Assembly (NCBI RefSeq): GCF_030014955.1
Contig: NZ_JAGRPV010000001.1
Coordinates: 3,534,001-3,598,000, forward strand
DNA from: Cohnella hashimotonis
GTDB taxonomy: Bacteria > Bacillota > Bacilli > Paenibacillales > Paenibacillaceae
Length of the DNA stretch: 64,000 bases
Direction of reading: 5' to 3'
The position numbers and the translations under genes are program-made. Below, one piece after another: positions 8,895-16,703 of this stretch (positions are counted from its first letter, which is position 1; each line of letters opens with the position of its first letter). Below the pieces are notes generated by a model, which saw only the letters and a list, made by a program, of their open reading frames with translations, was not told where the DNA came from and made no database searches.

Positions 8895-9758
8895 CTATTC
8901 CAGACCATCCTCGTCGTACGGTTCCTCGGGCGTATCCCACTCTTCGGCCTCGGCTGCAGACGTAGAGGCTTGTCGCACGGCTTCCCGGGCCGCCGCGCCA
9001 GGAAATCCTCTGCGGAGCAGCATGTTCATCAGCTTCATTTGCCGCTCTCGCTCGCTCTTGCCTTTCACGGAAGGCCAGCGCTTCATGGCCAGTGCCAACG
9101 CGGAGCTTCGTTCCACCTGTTCGTCGAGCCCTTTGATCGCTTCGTCGATCTCTCGCTTGTCTACGCCGCGCTGCATGAGCTCTTGCCGGACGAGACGGCT
9201 TCCTTTCTTTTGTCCGGTCACGCGCTGCTCCGCGAAGCGCTGCGCGAACACGGCATCGTTTACGTATCCTTGTCTGGCGAGCCGTTCCAGACAGCCGTCA
9301 ATCGCTTCGGCCGCATATCCCTTGCGGACCAGCCCCCGACGCAGCTCCGCTTGCGTGCGGGCCTTAAAATCGAGCATGTACAGCGCCGAGCGATACGCCT
9401 CTTCCTTTTCCTGCTCCTTGCGGAGCATTTCCCACTCGTCGGGCGAGAGCCGCCGGTCCTTGAGAAGCCGCAAAGCGACAAGCGTGTCCTCGTGAACGCT
9501 GATCAGCGCCTGCTCCGACTGGCCCTCCACGGCTACCGCAAGCTTGTACATCGCAGGCCGCTTGGCGTCCGCCTCCACCGCTAAGATGATTGCGGATGCG
9601 GGAGCCGAAGACGCCTCATTATCCGCGCCGTCCGTTTCTCCCGTCGCATGGCGAGCAGTCGAAGCAGCGCGCCCGGAACGCGTGCGCGACCACTGCCGTT
9701 CGTCCGAAATGTCTACGATCATGTCGGCCGGATTCGGCTCTGATTTTTTTCTTACCAT
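8895..9758 (-). CDS. recX: Regulatory protein RecX
   Basis: A 287-residue RecX, a modulator of RecA filament activity. The RecX three-helix repeats occupy about residues 115-265, with ALYMLDFKARTQAELRRGL, GYVNDAVFAQRFAEQRV and LMQRGVDKREIDEAI typical of the family. The amino-terminal 60 residues are low-complexity and charged, and the carboxy-terminal 25 are acidic; both tails are probably flexible. ATG follows AGGAGG at about ten bases. It lies directly after recA, so it can be transcribed with it across a modest hairpin (9817-9846). The SOS-controlled recA promoter would then also drive recX. Confidence 0.93.
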   Translation of the reverse strand: MVRKKSEPNPADMIVDISDERQWSRTRSGRAASTARHATGETDGADNEASSAPASAIILAVEADAKRPAMYKLAVAVEGQSEQALISVHEDTLVALRLLKDRRLSPDEWEMLRKEQEKEEAYRSALYMLDFKARTQAELRRGLVRKGYAAEAIDGCLERLARQGYVNDAVFAQRFAEQRVTGQKKGSRLVRQELMQRGVDKREIDEAIKGLDEQVERSSALALAMKRWPSVKGKSERERQMKLMNMLLRRGFPGAAAREAVRQASTSAAEAEEWDTPEEPYDEDGLE

Positions 9759-9816
9759 CGCCGGTCAACCTCCTCGTCTAGGAATACCTGCTGCCTAAAT
9801 AAAGCCGCATATGTCC

Positions 9817-9846
9817 AAAAGGGCATCCGCGGCTGCGGACGCCCTT
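9817..9846 (-). terminator. Hairpin between recA and recX (weak terminator)
   Basis: AAGGGC-g-TCCGC / GCGGA-t-GCCCTT stem-loop followed on the minus strand only by TTTTGG. The short T run suggests partial termination, which would lower recX relative to recA. Confidence 0.6.
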
Positions 9847-9858
9847 GAGCTGTGCCTA

Positions 9859-10920
9859 TTATTCGTTTTCGAAATCCGGCTCTTCCTCTTCGTCGTCCTG
9901 CTGCGCGGCGCTCGTACGGGCCGCCACGGCCACTTCGTTCAGCGTAGCCTCGCGAATCTGCCGTTCGATCTGTCCGGACAGATCCGCATGATCCTTCAGG
10001 AACTGCTTGGAATTTTCCCGTCCCTGTCCCAGGCGCTCGCCGTTATAGGAGAACCAGGCCCCGCTCTTCTGTACGATATCCAGCTCGACACCGATATCGA
10101 TGATGCTGCCCTCGCGCGAAATGCCTTCGCCGTACATGATGTCGACCTCGGCTTGCTTGAACGGCGGAGCGACCTTGTTCTTCACGACCTTGATGCGCGT
10201 CCGGTTGCCCACGACGTCATTGCCTTGCTTGATCGATTCAATACGACGTACGTCCAGACGCACGCTGGCGTAGAACTTGAGCGCGCGGCCGCCCGGAGTC
10301 GTCTCGGGATTCCCGAACATGACGCCGACCTTCTCGCGAAGCTGATTGATGAAAACGGCGATCGACTTCGACTTGCTGATGGCGCCGGACAGCTTGCGCA
10401 TGGCCTGCGACATCAAGCGGGCCTGCAGGCCGACGAACGAGTCGCCCATATCGCCCTCGATCTCCGCCTTCGGCACGAGCGCCGCGACCGAGTCCACAAC
10501 GACGATATCTACCGCGCCGCTGCGCACGAGCGCTTCTGCAATCTCAAGCGCCTGCTCGCCGGTATCCGGCTGGCTCAGCAGCAGTTCGTCGATGTTGACG
10601 CCCAGGTTGCGGGCATACATCGGATCGAGCGCATGCTCTGCGTCGATAAAGGCGGCTTGTCCGCCGGCCCTTTGCACCTCGGCGATCGCATGCAAGGCGA
10701 CAGTCGTCTTACCGGAAGACTCCGGCCCGTATACTTCAATAATCCGGCCACGCGGGAATCCGCCGATCCCGAGTGCGATATCCAAAGCCAGCGCTCCGCT
10801 GGAATATGTCTCGACTTGGAGGTTGGCTTGCTCTCCCAGCTTCATGATCGAACCCTTGCCGAATTGCTTTTCAATCTGGCGCAATGCCATTTCTAATGCG
10901 GCGCGACGATCGGACAACAC
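9859..10920 (-). CDS. recA: Recombinase RecA
   Basis: RecA, about 353 residues, the ATP-dependent strand-exchange protein and SOS co-protease. Walker A is GPESSGKT (about residues 65-72), Walker B lies in [20 protein letters not shown], the L2 loop contains [13 protein letters not shown], and the carboxy terminus is acidic. The start is uncertain among GTG 10926, GTG 10920 and TTG 10917. I prefer GTG 10920 ([13 protein letters not shown]) because AAGGA is seven bases upstream. The promoter at 10949-10977 with a LexA box just upstream gives a leader of only about 20 bases, so control is at transcription. Confidence 0.97.
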   Translation of the reverse strand: MLSDRRAALEMALRQIEKQFGKGSIMKLGEQANLQVETYSSGALALDIALGIGGFPRGRIIEVYGPESSGKTTVALHAIAEVQRAGGQAAFIDAEHALDPMYARNLGVNIDELLLSQPDTGEQALEIAEALVRSGAVDIVVVDSVAALVPKAEIEGDMGDSFVGLQARLMSQAMRKLSGAISKSKSIAVFINQLREKVGVMFGNPETTPGGRALKFYASVRLDVRRIESIKQGNDVVGNRTRIKVVKNKVAPPFKQAEVDIMYGEGISREGSIIDIGVELDIVQKSGAWFSYNGERLGQGRENSKQFLKDHADLSGQIERQIREATLNEVAVAARTSAAQQDDEEEEPDFENE

Positions 10921-10948
10921 ACCCACATCCTTATCATTTGATAGTAAT

Positions 10949-10977
10949 ATTATAACTTTTTATAAACCGTTTGCCAA
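10949..10977 (-). promoter_or_regulatory. Sigma-A promoter of recA
   Basis: TTGGCA, 17 bases, TATAAT on the minus strand, 28 bases before the recA start codon. The LexA box lies nine bases upstream of the -35 element. Confidence 0.85.
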
Positions 10978-10985
10978 GCTTTTTG

Positions 10986-10999
10986 CGAACATTTGTTCG
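10986..10999 (-). promoter_or_regulatory. LexA (DinR) operator of recA
   Basis: CGAACAAATGTTCG on the minus strand, an exact match to the Firmicute LexA consensus CGAACRNRYGTTCG. It lies immediately upstream of the recA -35 box, so recA is SOS-inducible. Confidence 0.92.
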
Positions 11000-11009
11000 A
11001 AAAACTTCC

Positions 11010-11049
11010 AAAAAAGAACCGTAGCAAAGTATTCTTCGCTACGGTTCTT
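11010..11049 (-). terminator. Terminator upstream of recA
   Basis: AAGAACCGTAGC / GCTACGGTTCTT stem with an 11-base loop followed by TTTTGG on the minus strand. It stops transcription arriving from the cinA side and from the decayed locus just before the recA promoter. Confidence 0.85.
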
Positions 11050-11139
11050 CCGCAACTTTCCTATCCAATCTATCATAATTCGACAGCCTGCGCAAGCCTG
11101 TCTCCGTCCTTTTAAGCGCGCGAGTTTAAGGAAAGCCGG

Positions 11140-11640
11140 TTAAAAGCGGAAGCTCGATCCGAAAGCTGTAATGTCCTCAACGATGAAAAACAGCACCTGT
11201 CCGTCATGAAGCTAGACAATGCTTCGAGTAATCGATAAACCAAGACCCGCGCCTTCATTCTCGATCGGAAGCTTCGCGACAGTCCCGCCAGCATCCAAAA
11301 TCCAAAGTCACACTCATATCTCCGGGCTTCCACGCGAACTTCCATGCGAACTTCCATGCGTTCGTCGCCAAGTTGTCGATCTCCCGCCGAATACGTTCGG
11401 AATCGCAATCGTACAAAAACGGGATGCGAAGGAAGCAAAACGGCAATGTCCATGCGATCGGCTGGAGCCAGCGTCTGAAGCTTCACGAGCATTTGGCTTA
11501 GCATTTCCCGGAGATCGATAGCGGAGCTGAGCATTTACCCTCGCCATTAACTCCAGGGGGCTAAACGGTTTCGAATCATACGTCCGCTCCGTTGGAAGCC
11601 CGGTAATCTTGTCCATATCCTCTTCTAGCGGACAGCATAA
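11140..11640 (-). pseudogene. Decayed two-component locus (VanR/VanS-like response regulator fused to kinase fragments)
   Basis: Fragments in three minus-strand frames recall one regulator-kinase pair. At about 11525-11625, EDMDKITGLP...SKPFSPLELMARVNAQLR is the end of an OmpR-type receiver. It runs straight into IDLREMLSQMLVKLQ (about 11460-11520), the linker before a kinase ATPase domain, so the whole DNA-binding domain and the kinase amino terminus are deleted. At 11345-11400, RIRREIDNLATNAWKF is the kinase N box, interrupted by copies of a 12-base repeat. At 11225-11265, ENEGAGLGLSITRSIV is the G box, with TAG where a Glu codon is expected before LHDG. A natural stop is at 11140. It is clearly non-functional; no intact paralogue is in the window. 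Confidence 0.8.
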
Positions 11641-11778
11641 TGGGCTTTGCTCGCAAGTTCCCCATCTCCTCATGATTTGTCGATAAACAAAGCATAAGAA
11701 ATCAAAATAAGGAGCTTCCAAAGAAGATTCTGAAGATTTCTTTAAGGCGCAGCCAGACGCAACGCTATGTACGTATCC
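11641..11778. other. Non-coding stretch between the cinA terminator and the decayed locus
   Basis: No open frame, promoter or repeat I can support. It is AT-richer than its surroundings and is probably further remnant of the decayed regulator. Confidence 0.4.
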
Positions 11779-11816
11779 AAAATAAAAAACACCGACGCCC
11801 TCCGTCAGGAGAACGT
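11779..11816 (-). terminator. Terminator of the pgsA-cinA operon
   Basis: ACGTTCTCC-TGAC-GGAGGGCGT (nine pairs, two of them G-U) followed by CGGTGTTTTTTATTTT on the minus strand, about 55 bases after the cinA stop. Confidence 0.75.
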
Positions 11817-11871
11817 GCGGCGCTTGCATCAGGTACGAGCGTTATCATTTGCTTCATCATTAAAATACGAA

Positions 11872-13125
11872 TCATTCCTTGCCGGTCAGCCGCAGCCAAG
11901 CCAAATACAACGCCCGCTTCGCGGCTCTGATCCGGATGCCTTCGCGGTCCCCTTGGAGCTGGAGCTTCTCCGCGCGGACTGGCTTGCCCCGTTCGGCGAT
12001 CCCGATGTAGACGAGCCCGACGGGCTTGCCTTCGGAGGACGCCGGTCCCGCCACGCCCGTGACCGACAATGCCAGATCCGTATCGGTCGCGCTTCGCACG
12101 CCCTCGGCCATCGCCTTCGCGGTCTCCTCGCTTACGGCTCCTGGCGCGCCTTCGCCTTCCAGCAGCGCTTGGTCGACGCCTAGCAGGTCCCGCTTCACGG
12201 GATTGCTATAGCTCACTACGCCGCCTTGAAAGGCGTCCGCGCTGCCCGGGATCGTCGTGAGCATCGTTGCGATCAGGCCCCCGGTGCAGCTCTCCGCACA
12301 GGAGATCGTCCGCCGCTGCTCCGCGAGCAGCCGAACGACCTCAGCTTCGAGCGCGACGTCGCTCTCGGCATACAAATACCGCTCGCCGCGCCTGCGAATC
12401 TCCTGAAGCGTCGGCTCAAGTCTCGCAAGCGCCTCCTCTGCCGTCCCGGCCTTCGTGGATACGCGCAGCGTGACTTCGCCTTCCTTGGCGTAGGTGGCGA
12501 GGGTCGGATCGCTCTGCGCCTCGATCAAGTCCCTGTAGAGCTCTTCGAGCGCAGACTCGCCGATCCCGCAGAATCGAAGCATAGCCGAGTGCAGCGCCCC
12601 TGCCGCGCCGAGCTTTTCCTTCAGCCAGGCGCTGCCGTCGTTCAGAAACATCGGCTTCATCTCGCGAGGCGGTCCGGGCAGCAGCATATAATGCGTGCCG
12701 CCAGCCGTGAGCGCGCTGCCTACGGCCAGGCCGGCGTCGTTGCGGAGCGGCGAAGCGCCCTCCACGAGCATCGCCTGCCGGCGGTTGATCTCGATCAGCG
12801 ACGGCGACCTCCCGGCGAACATCGCTTCGATCTTGGCGAGCGAGGGCTCGTGCATGTCGATGCCGACGCCCAGATGGGCAGCCAGCGCATCGCGCGTAAG
12901 GTCGTCCATCGTAGGGCCGAGCCCGCCGGTAAAAACAACGAGATCGGCCCGCGACTCGGCGATGGCGATCGCTTGCTTCAGACGGTCTTCGTTGTCTCCG
13001 ACTACCGTTTGAAAGTAAACGTCGATTCCAAGCTCCGCAAGACGCTGCGATAAAAACTGCGCGTTGGTGTTGACGATCTGGCCGAGCAGCAACTCCGTGC
13101 CGACCGCGATAATCTCCGCTCTCAT
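11872..13125 (-). CDS. cinA: CinA-like competence/damage-inducible protein
   Basis: A 417-residue CinA. The amino-terminal MoaB/MogA-like domain (about residues 1-170) starts MRAEIIAVGTELLLGQIVNTN and contains VVFTGGLGPTMDDLTRD. The carboxy-terminal CinA domain (about 255-415), AESCTGGLIATMLTTIPGSA, is the fold of nicotinamide-nucleotide deamidases. Family members act in pyridine-nucleotide salvage, and in competent Firmicutes cinA is often co-expressed with recA. Its ATG overlaps the pgsA stop by four bases, so translation is coupled to pgsA. Unlike B. subtilis, it is not directly followed by recA, because a decayed two-component locus and two terminators intervene. Confidence 0.95.
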   Translation of the reverse strand: MRAEIIAVGTELLLGQIVNTNAQFLSQRLAELGIDVYFQTVVGDNEDRLKQAIAIAESRADLVVFTGGLGPTMDDLTRDALAAHLGVGIDMHEPSLAKIEAMFAGRSPSLIEINRRQAMLVEGASPLRNDAGLAVGSALTAGGTHYMLLPGPPREMKPMFLNDGSAWLKEKLGAAGALHSAMLRFCGIGESALEELYRDLIEAQSDPTLATYAKEGEVTLRVSTKAGTAEEALARLEPTLQEIRRRGERYLYAESDVALEAEVVRLLAEQRRTISCAESCTGGLIATMLTTIPGSADAFQGGVVSYSNPVKRDLLGVDQALLEGEGAPGAVSEETAKAMAEGVRSATDTDLALSVTGVAGPASSEGKPVGLVYIGIAERGKPVRAEKLQLQGDREGIRIRAAKRALYLAWLRLTGKE

Positions 13126-13739
13126 GCGCGTGGGCCCGCCCCCTTGCCATCGCCGGCCGGTGGATCGGACAGCGGGATCAGATTTTTGTTTTTAATGAAG
13201 TAATCGACGCCGGAGTAAACCGTGATGGCTGCAGCGGCCCAAACGGCGATCGTATCGAGCGGGAAGTGCAAGTAAGTGAACGGGAAGTTGTTCAACAGCA
13301 GCACGATGATCATCGCAATTTGGATTGCGGTTTTCCATTTGCCCCATTTGCTTGCGGCGAGCACGGCGCCTTCAAGCAAGGCGACCTGACGCAAGCCCGT
13401 GACCGCCCATTCGCGGCTGATGATGACGATGGCCACCCATGCGTCCAACTTGCCCATCTCGACGAGCGAGATCAGGACGGCCGCTACCAGCAGCTTGTCC
13501 GCGAGCGGGTCGAGCAGCTTGCCGAGGTTCGTGACGATCTTGTGCTTGCGGGCGATGTACCCGTCAAGACCGTCCGTGCTCGCCGCGATGATGAACAATA
13601 GCAGCGCGAACACCTGATTGTAGGAAATCGAGTAGGTGCCGATGGTGAGCGGAGACACGTCGAGCTTGATCAGCAAGAAAAAGGTCATGATCGGCACGAG
13701 GAAGATACGAACGAGCGTGATTCGATTCGCCAGATTCAT
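13122..13739 (-). CDS. pgsA: CDP-diacylglycerol-glycerol-3-phosphate 3-phosphatidyltransferase
   Basis: A 205-residue integral membrane enzyme that makes phosphatidylglycerophosphate, the first committed step of phosphatidylglycerol synthesis. The CDP-alcohol phosphotransferase motif DG(x)2AR(x)8G(x)3D(x)3D is complete in DGLDGYIARK followed by GKLLDPLADK. Several hydrophobic helices are visible (for example ITLVRIFLVPIMTFFLLI and TVYSG-flanking segments). ATG lies five bases after GGGAGGTG. The start overlaps the stop of an upstream 30-codon frame (ATGA), and the end overlaps cinA in the same way. A good sigma-A promoter is at 13873-13902. Confidence 0.96.
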   Translation of the reverse strand: MNLANRITLVRIFLVPIMTFFLLIKLDVSPLTIGTYSISYNQVFALLLFIIAASTDGLDGYIARKHKIVTNLGKLLDPLADKLLVAAVLISLVEMGKLDAWVAIVIISREWAVTGLRQVALLEGAVLAASKWGKWKTAIQIAMIIVLLLNNFPFTYLHFPLDTIAVWAAAAITVYSGVDYFIKNKNLIPLSDPPAGDGKGAGPRA

Positions 13740-13828
13740 GCGGACACCTCCCCATCGTCATGCCGACCGCGGCGAGACGCGGTTCGGTGCGAGTTGCGGA
13801 GCCATTGTCCGCGGAATGTCTCTACCAT
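13736..13828 (-). CDS. Putative 30-residue leader peptide coupled to pgsA
   Basis: A short frame not seen by usual length cut-offs. It starts with ATG six bases after GGGGGAAG, encodes a 30-residue arginine-rich product beginning MVETFRGQWLRNSHR, and ends in TGA overlapping the pgsA ATG by four bases. It lies wholly between the sigma-A promoter and pgsA. No hydrophobic segment or known family is visible. It may set the translation rate of pgsA by coupling rather than make a functional peptide. Chance is possible because GC-rich leaders stay open easily; the good ribosome-binding site and exact ATGA overlap argue for translation. Confidence 0.45.
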   Translation of the reverse strand: MVETFRGQWLRNSHRTASRRGRHDDGEVSA

Positions 13829-13872
13829 GAATGACTTCCCCCAGGTTTTTCGCCAGATTAAATGTTCAAATC

Positions 13873-13902
13873 AGTATAAATGAAGCTTCGCCGCAGTGTC
13901 AA
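13873..13902 (-). promoter_or_regulatory. Sigma-A promoter of pgsA-cinA
   Basis: TTGACA, 18 bases, TATACT on the minus strand, about 45 bases before the small leader frame. The -35 box is embedded in a near-palindrome GTCAAATTTTGAC. Confidence 0.75.
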
Positions 13903-13929
13903 AATTTGACGAATTGCGCTCATACGCCC

Positions 13930-14421
13930 TCAGCGATAGTTCGTAAACTGAAGTTCGAGCGGCAGCTCCGCGCCCTTGAGAAGCGACATGATCGCTTGCA
14001 GATCGTCCTTGCTCTTGCCCGTCACCCGAAGCTGGTCGCCCTGGATCTGGCTTTTTACCTTCAATTTCGAATCGCGAATCAGGATATTGATTTTTTTTGC
14101 GTTTTCCTGATCCACGCCCTGCTTGAGCTTGATGTTCTGGCGCACGGTGCTGCCGGAGGCGGGCTCGATCTTGCCGTAGTCCAGATTGCGGATCGGCACG
14201 CCGCGCTTGATCAGCTTGCTCTGCAAAATGTCGATGACGCTCTTCAGCCGGTACTCGTCGTCAGACGCAACGGTCAGCGCCTCGCCTTCGAGCGCAATGC
14301 TGCTCTTGCTCCCTTTGAAGTCGAACCGGGTCTCGATTTCCTTAACGGCCTGTTGAACGGCATTGCTCACTTCTTGCAGCTCGACCTTGGAGACGATGTC
14401 GAACGAATATTCGGATGCCAT
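13930..14421 (-). CDS. yajQ: YajQ family nucleotide-binding protein (DUF520)
   Basis: A 163-residue protein of exact family length. It opens [18 protein letters not shown] and contains [14 protein letters not shown] and [15 protein letters not shown], hallmarks of YajQ. Members bind nucleotides or RNA; a Xanthomonas homologue binds cyclic di-GMP, but the role in Firmicutes is unclear. The start is the internal ATG that follows AGGAAG at seven bases; the upstream ATG would add twelve unrelated residues. It has its own promoter (14456-14485) and is bounded upstream by a terminator, so it is monocistronic. Confidence 0.95.
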   Translation of the reverse strand: MASEYSFDIVSKVELQEVSNAVQQAVKEIETRFDFKGSKSSIALEGEALTVASDDEYRLKSVIDILQSKLIKRGVPIRNLDYGKIEPASGSTVRQNIKLKQGVDQENAKKINILIRDSKLKVKSQIQGDQLRVTGKSKDDLQAIMSLLKGAELPLELQFTNYR

Positions 14422-14455
14422 ATGTAGTCTTCCTTTCTTATCATCGATTGTGTAC

Positions 14456-14485
14456 ATTATAAACGAAATGAAGCGGGGTTTCCAA
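14456..14485 (-). promoter_or_regulatory. Sigma-A promoter of yajQ
   Basis: TTGGAA, 18 bases, TATAAT on the minus strand, 34 bases before the yajQ start. Confidence 0.72.
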
Positions 14486-14517
14486 GACGACGAACAGGGC
14501 GCAAGCAGCGGAATTGC

Positions 14518-14550
14518 AAAAAAAGAATGAGTGCGTTTTCGCGCTCATTC
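14518..14550 (-). terminator. Terminator after the small membrane protein gene
   Basis: GAATGAG-c-GCG-AAAA-CGC-a-CTCATTC stem-loop followed by TTTTTTT on the minus strand, 16 bases after the stop of the 53-residue frame. A canonical terminator here supports that the small frame is a gene. Confidence 0.88.
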
Positions 14551-14566
14551 TCCTCCTCGTTCGAGA

Positions 14567-14728
14567 CTATCTGCCGCGGGCCGGCTCGCGGAACAGATCG
14601 AGCAAGCCGAGCGCGATCCATGCGAGCCCGAAGCCCAGGATGCCGTACCCCCAGGCGCTGGGCGTCATCAACCAGCCGAGCAGGCTGACGACGACGCCGA
14701 TCGCGACCACGATCCAACTGACTGCCAT
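14567..14728 (-). CDS. Small membrane protein, 53 residues, unknown function
   Basis: A short gene below common length cut-offs. The product starts MAVSWIVVAIGVVVSLLGWL and is almost wholly hydrophobic through residue 44, with two likely transmembrane helices split by MTPSAWGYG. It ends in a charged tail (DLFREPARGR). ATG follows GGAGGT at eight bases, and a canonical terminator follows the stop. It lies downstream of the rodZ-like gene with an inverted repeat (GCTAGcGTA / TACaCTAG) just before its ribosome-binding site. Function unknown; gene identity rests on hydrophobicity, ribosome-binding site and terminator. The overlapping 95-codon frame on the same strand is rejected as a shadow. Confidence 0.72.
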   Translation of the reverse strand: MAVSWIVVAIGVVVSLLGWLMTPSAWGYGILGFGLAWIALGLLDLFREPARGR

Positions 14729-14811
14729 GCGCTAATACCTCCATGCTAGCGTATACGTTGCTTACACTAGCCTGTCTCCCCGGAATGGGGAATATGCGCC
14801 GACAGATGAAG

Positions 14812-15684
14812 TCAAGGTGTCGGGGTTGCCGACCCGACCGCGCCGTCCGTCACCGTGAAAATGAATCTCCTGCGGCCAGGAACGTCCTCGTCGTCGACGG
14901 CGATGCCGTCGATCTCGATGAGCGCGCCTTTGGCGAAGCCCAGGTTCACGTACAGCGGCGTATCGCCGAGCTCGAACGTCAGAATCTCGCTCTGCTCGGG
15001 CGTTGCCCCGTATATCGACTTGCCTGAAGAATTATTCTCATTCACGCCAACCCAGCTCTTCCCGCCCGGGAACGTAATCTTCATGACGTGCTTGCCCGCA
15101 GGGGAGACGTCGAAATAGTAACGGCTGTTCTTTTTCTCCCGGAACGTGACGGTCGTCTGCGGCGGCGTGGGCGTCGGCGTAGGCGTAGCAGTAGGCGTCG
15201 GCGTGGCTGTAGCCGCGGATGACGGCAATGCCGTCTCCGTCGTCAGCGACGGAACGGGTGTCGTCCCGGGCGGCTTGTTCGTCTCTGTCTTATTGTTCGC
15301 ATAATAGACGTAGATCACGACTGCGATCAATATGGGAAACAGCCACATGAGCGAGGTTACGACGACTTTGCCGACCCGATCGTTGTGCTGAACTCTTCTG
15401 CTCTTGGGTTGTATATAAGGCTCCGGCGCACCCGATTCGGGCGCTTGCGCCTTCGGCAGCTCCTTATGATAGAGACGCAACACCTCTTCGGCGTCAAGGC
15501 CTACCGTTTCGGCATACGTTTTCACGAAGGCGCGAACATAAAACGATCCAGGAAGCACTTTATAATCCCCGGATTCGATGGCTTCAAGGTAACGTTTGCG
15601 TATTTTCGTAATTTCCTGGATGTCGTCGAGGGTATACCCCCGTTGCTCCCTCGCCTTGCGAAGCAGCAATCCCAGATCTGACAC
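14812..15684 (-). CDS. rodZ: RodZ-like helix-turn-helix membrane protein (YmfM)
   Basis: A 290-residue single-pass protein. The Cro-like helix-turn-helix (about residues 3-75) includes ARELQ-type LRKAREQRGYTLDDIQEITK. A transmembrane helix spans about 106-128, a Thr/Pro-rich linker (TPTPTATPTPTPTP) about 138-178, and a carboxy-terminal beta domain (DUF4115-like) the rest. RodZ ties the MreB cytoskeleton to the wall-elongation machinery. Position before pgsA matches B. subtilis ymfM. GTG is chosen as start because AGGAGGTGA is five bases upstream; an earlier in-frame GTG lies inside that site. Confidence 0.9.
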   Translation of the reverse strand: MSDLGLLLRKAREQRGYTLDDIQEITKIRKRYLEAIESGDYKVLPGSFYVRAFVKTYAETVGLDAEEVLRLYHKELPKAQAPESGAPEPYIQPKSRRVQHNDRVGKVVVTSLMWLFPILIAVVIYVYYANNKTETNKPPGTTPVPSLTTETALPSSAATATPTPTATPTPTPTPPQTTVTFREKKNSRYYFDVSPAGKHVMKITFPGGKSWVGVNENNSSGKSIYGATPEQSEILTFELGDTPLYVNLGFAKGALIEIDGIAVDDEDVPGRRRFIFTVTDGAVGSATPTP

Positions 15685-15728
15685 AAACTTCACCTCCTGC
15701 CGTTTCCATTAAGGTCTGCTCGATTTCG

Positions 15729-16499
15729 TCAAAATCCGCCGTCCAGTCCCGCCGTCGTGAAGTTCTCGTAGGTGATCTCCTCGTCAGGCGTATTGCGCAG
15801 CTCGATGATGCAATCGAATACGTCGTAGTCGAAACTCGATTCGCGGACGAAAATGTCGGGATGCTCGATCACCTTCGTGGAAGGCATCGCCATAATGTCC
15901 TGCAGCAAGCTGTAATGCTTGTCGTTCGAGCGGATCGTGCTTACGATCCCGTCGATGATGAACACGTTGTGCGGGTTCATTTCCTCCTCGGACAGCTGGC
16001 TGCGAACCGTCTGGCGGAGCAGCGTCGAAGACACGAACGCCCAGCGCTTGTTCGCGCATACGCTGCCCGCGATGATCGATTCGGTCTTGCCGACGCGCGG
16101 CATGCCGCGAAGACCGATCGTCTGATTGCCTTCCTGCTTGAAAAGCTCGCCGAGAAAATCGACCAATAGCCCAAGCTCGTCCCGCGTAAAGCGGAACGTC
16201 TTGCGGTCGTCCGAGTCCCTCTCGATATATCTTCCGTGACGGACGGCCAGAATATCCGTCAGTCGCGGCGGGCGCAGCGTCACGATCGAAATATTCTCGA
16301 CCTTGGCCAGCATTTTGCCGAGCAGCTCGATCTTTTCGTCGTCGTCGGTCTGCAGCAGCATGCCCCGTGTCCGGTCCTCGACGCCGTTGATGGTCAGTAT
16401 ATTCACTTCGAGCATGCCGAGCAGAGACGCGATGTCCCCGAGCAGACCCGGACGGTTTTTATGTATCTTATATTCCATATACCACTGTTTTGTATTCAT
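15729..16499 (-). CDS. ymfK: DUF3388 protein (YmfK family): ACT domain plus P-loop domain
   Basis: A 256-residue protein of the YmfK/DUF3388 family, of unknown function. The amino-terminal part (about residues 8-78) has an ACT-like pattern: YKIHKNRPGLLGDIASLLG and NILTINGVEDRTRG. The rest holds a Walker-A-like GMPRVGKT at 132-139 and a Walker-B-like NVFIIDGIV. This suggests a ligand-sensing nucleotide-binding protein. ATG follows GAGGTG; a longer start is disfavoured. It lies between the YmfJ gene and the rodZ-like gene as in Bacillus. Sporulation-associated conservation is plausible but inferred. Confidence 0.85.
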   Translation of the reverse strand: MNTKQWYMEYKIHKNRPGLLGDIASLLGMLEVNILTINGVEDRTRGMLLQTDDDEKIELLGKMLAKVENISIVTLRPPRLTDILAVRHGRYIERDSDDRKTFRFTRDELGLLVDFLGELFKQEGNQTIGLRGMPRVGKTESIIAGSVCANKRWAFVSSTLLRQTVRSQLSEEEMNPHNVFIIDGIVSTIRSNDKHYSLLQDIMAMPSTKVIEHPDIFVRESSFDYDVFDCIIELRNTPDEEITYENFTTAGLDGGF

Positions 16500-16649
16500 T
16501 AGACACCTCGTCGACGATTCCTTCAAACTTCATTCTACAACGGTGAACCCGCTCCTGCAAAAGTCAACAAAAGATTCCTACTAAAGTCCTATGCGAACTT
16601 AAAGCGCTCGTGCCATGGATAGCCACCGCACACCGCCTTAAACAGCAAG

Positions 16650-16687
16650 AAGGAAGGCTCCGCCATCGATCGGCAGAGCCTTCCTTC
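16650..16687 (-). terminator. Strong hairpin after the DUF3243 gene
   Basis: GAAGGAAGGCTC pairs with GAGCCTTCCTTC, with a further inner TGCC/GGC arm; only TTGCTGTTT follows. Stable, but the T tract is poor, so termination may be partial. Confidence 0.6.
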
Positions 16688-16703
16688 ATGACCGTCGCCC
16701 GGC

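Noticed and set aside
11112..11829. Two overlapping minus-strand frames (140 and 171 codons) as separate genes
   Set aside because: Each contains only fragments of regulator or kinase motifs in wrong frames; they are parts of one decayed locus.
14457..14744. 95-codon minus-strand frame overlapping the 53-residue membrane protein
   Set aside because: Runs through the terminator hairpin and has arginine-rich non-homologous translation; the shorter frame has the better ribosome-binding site and a membrane profile.
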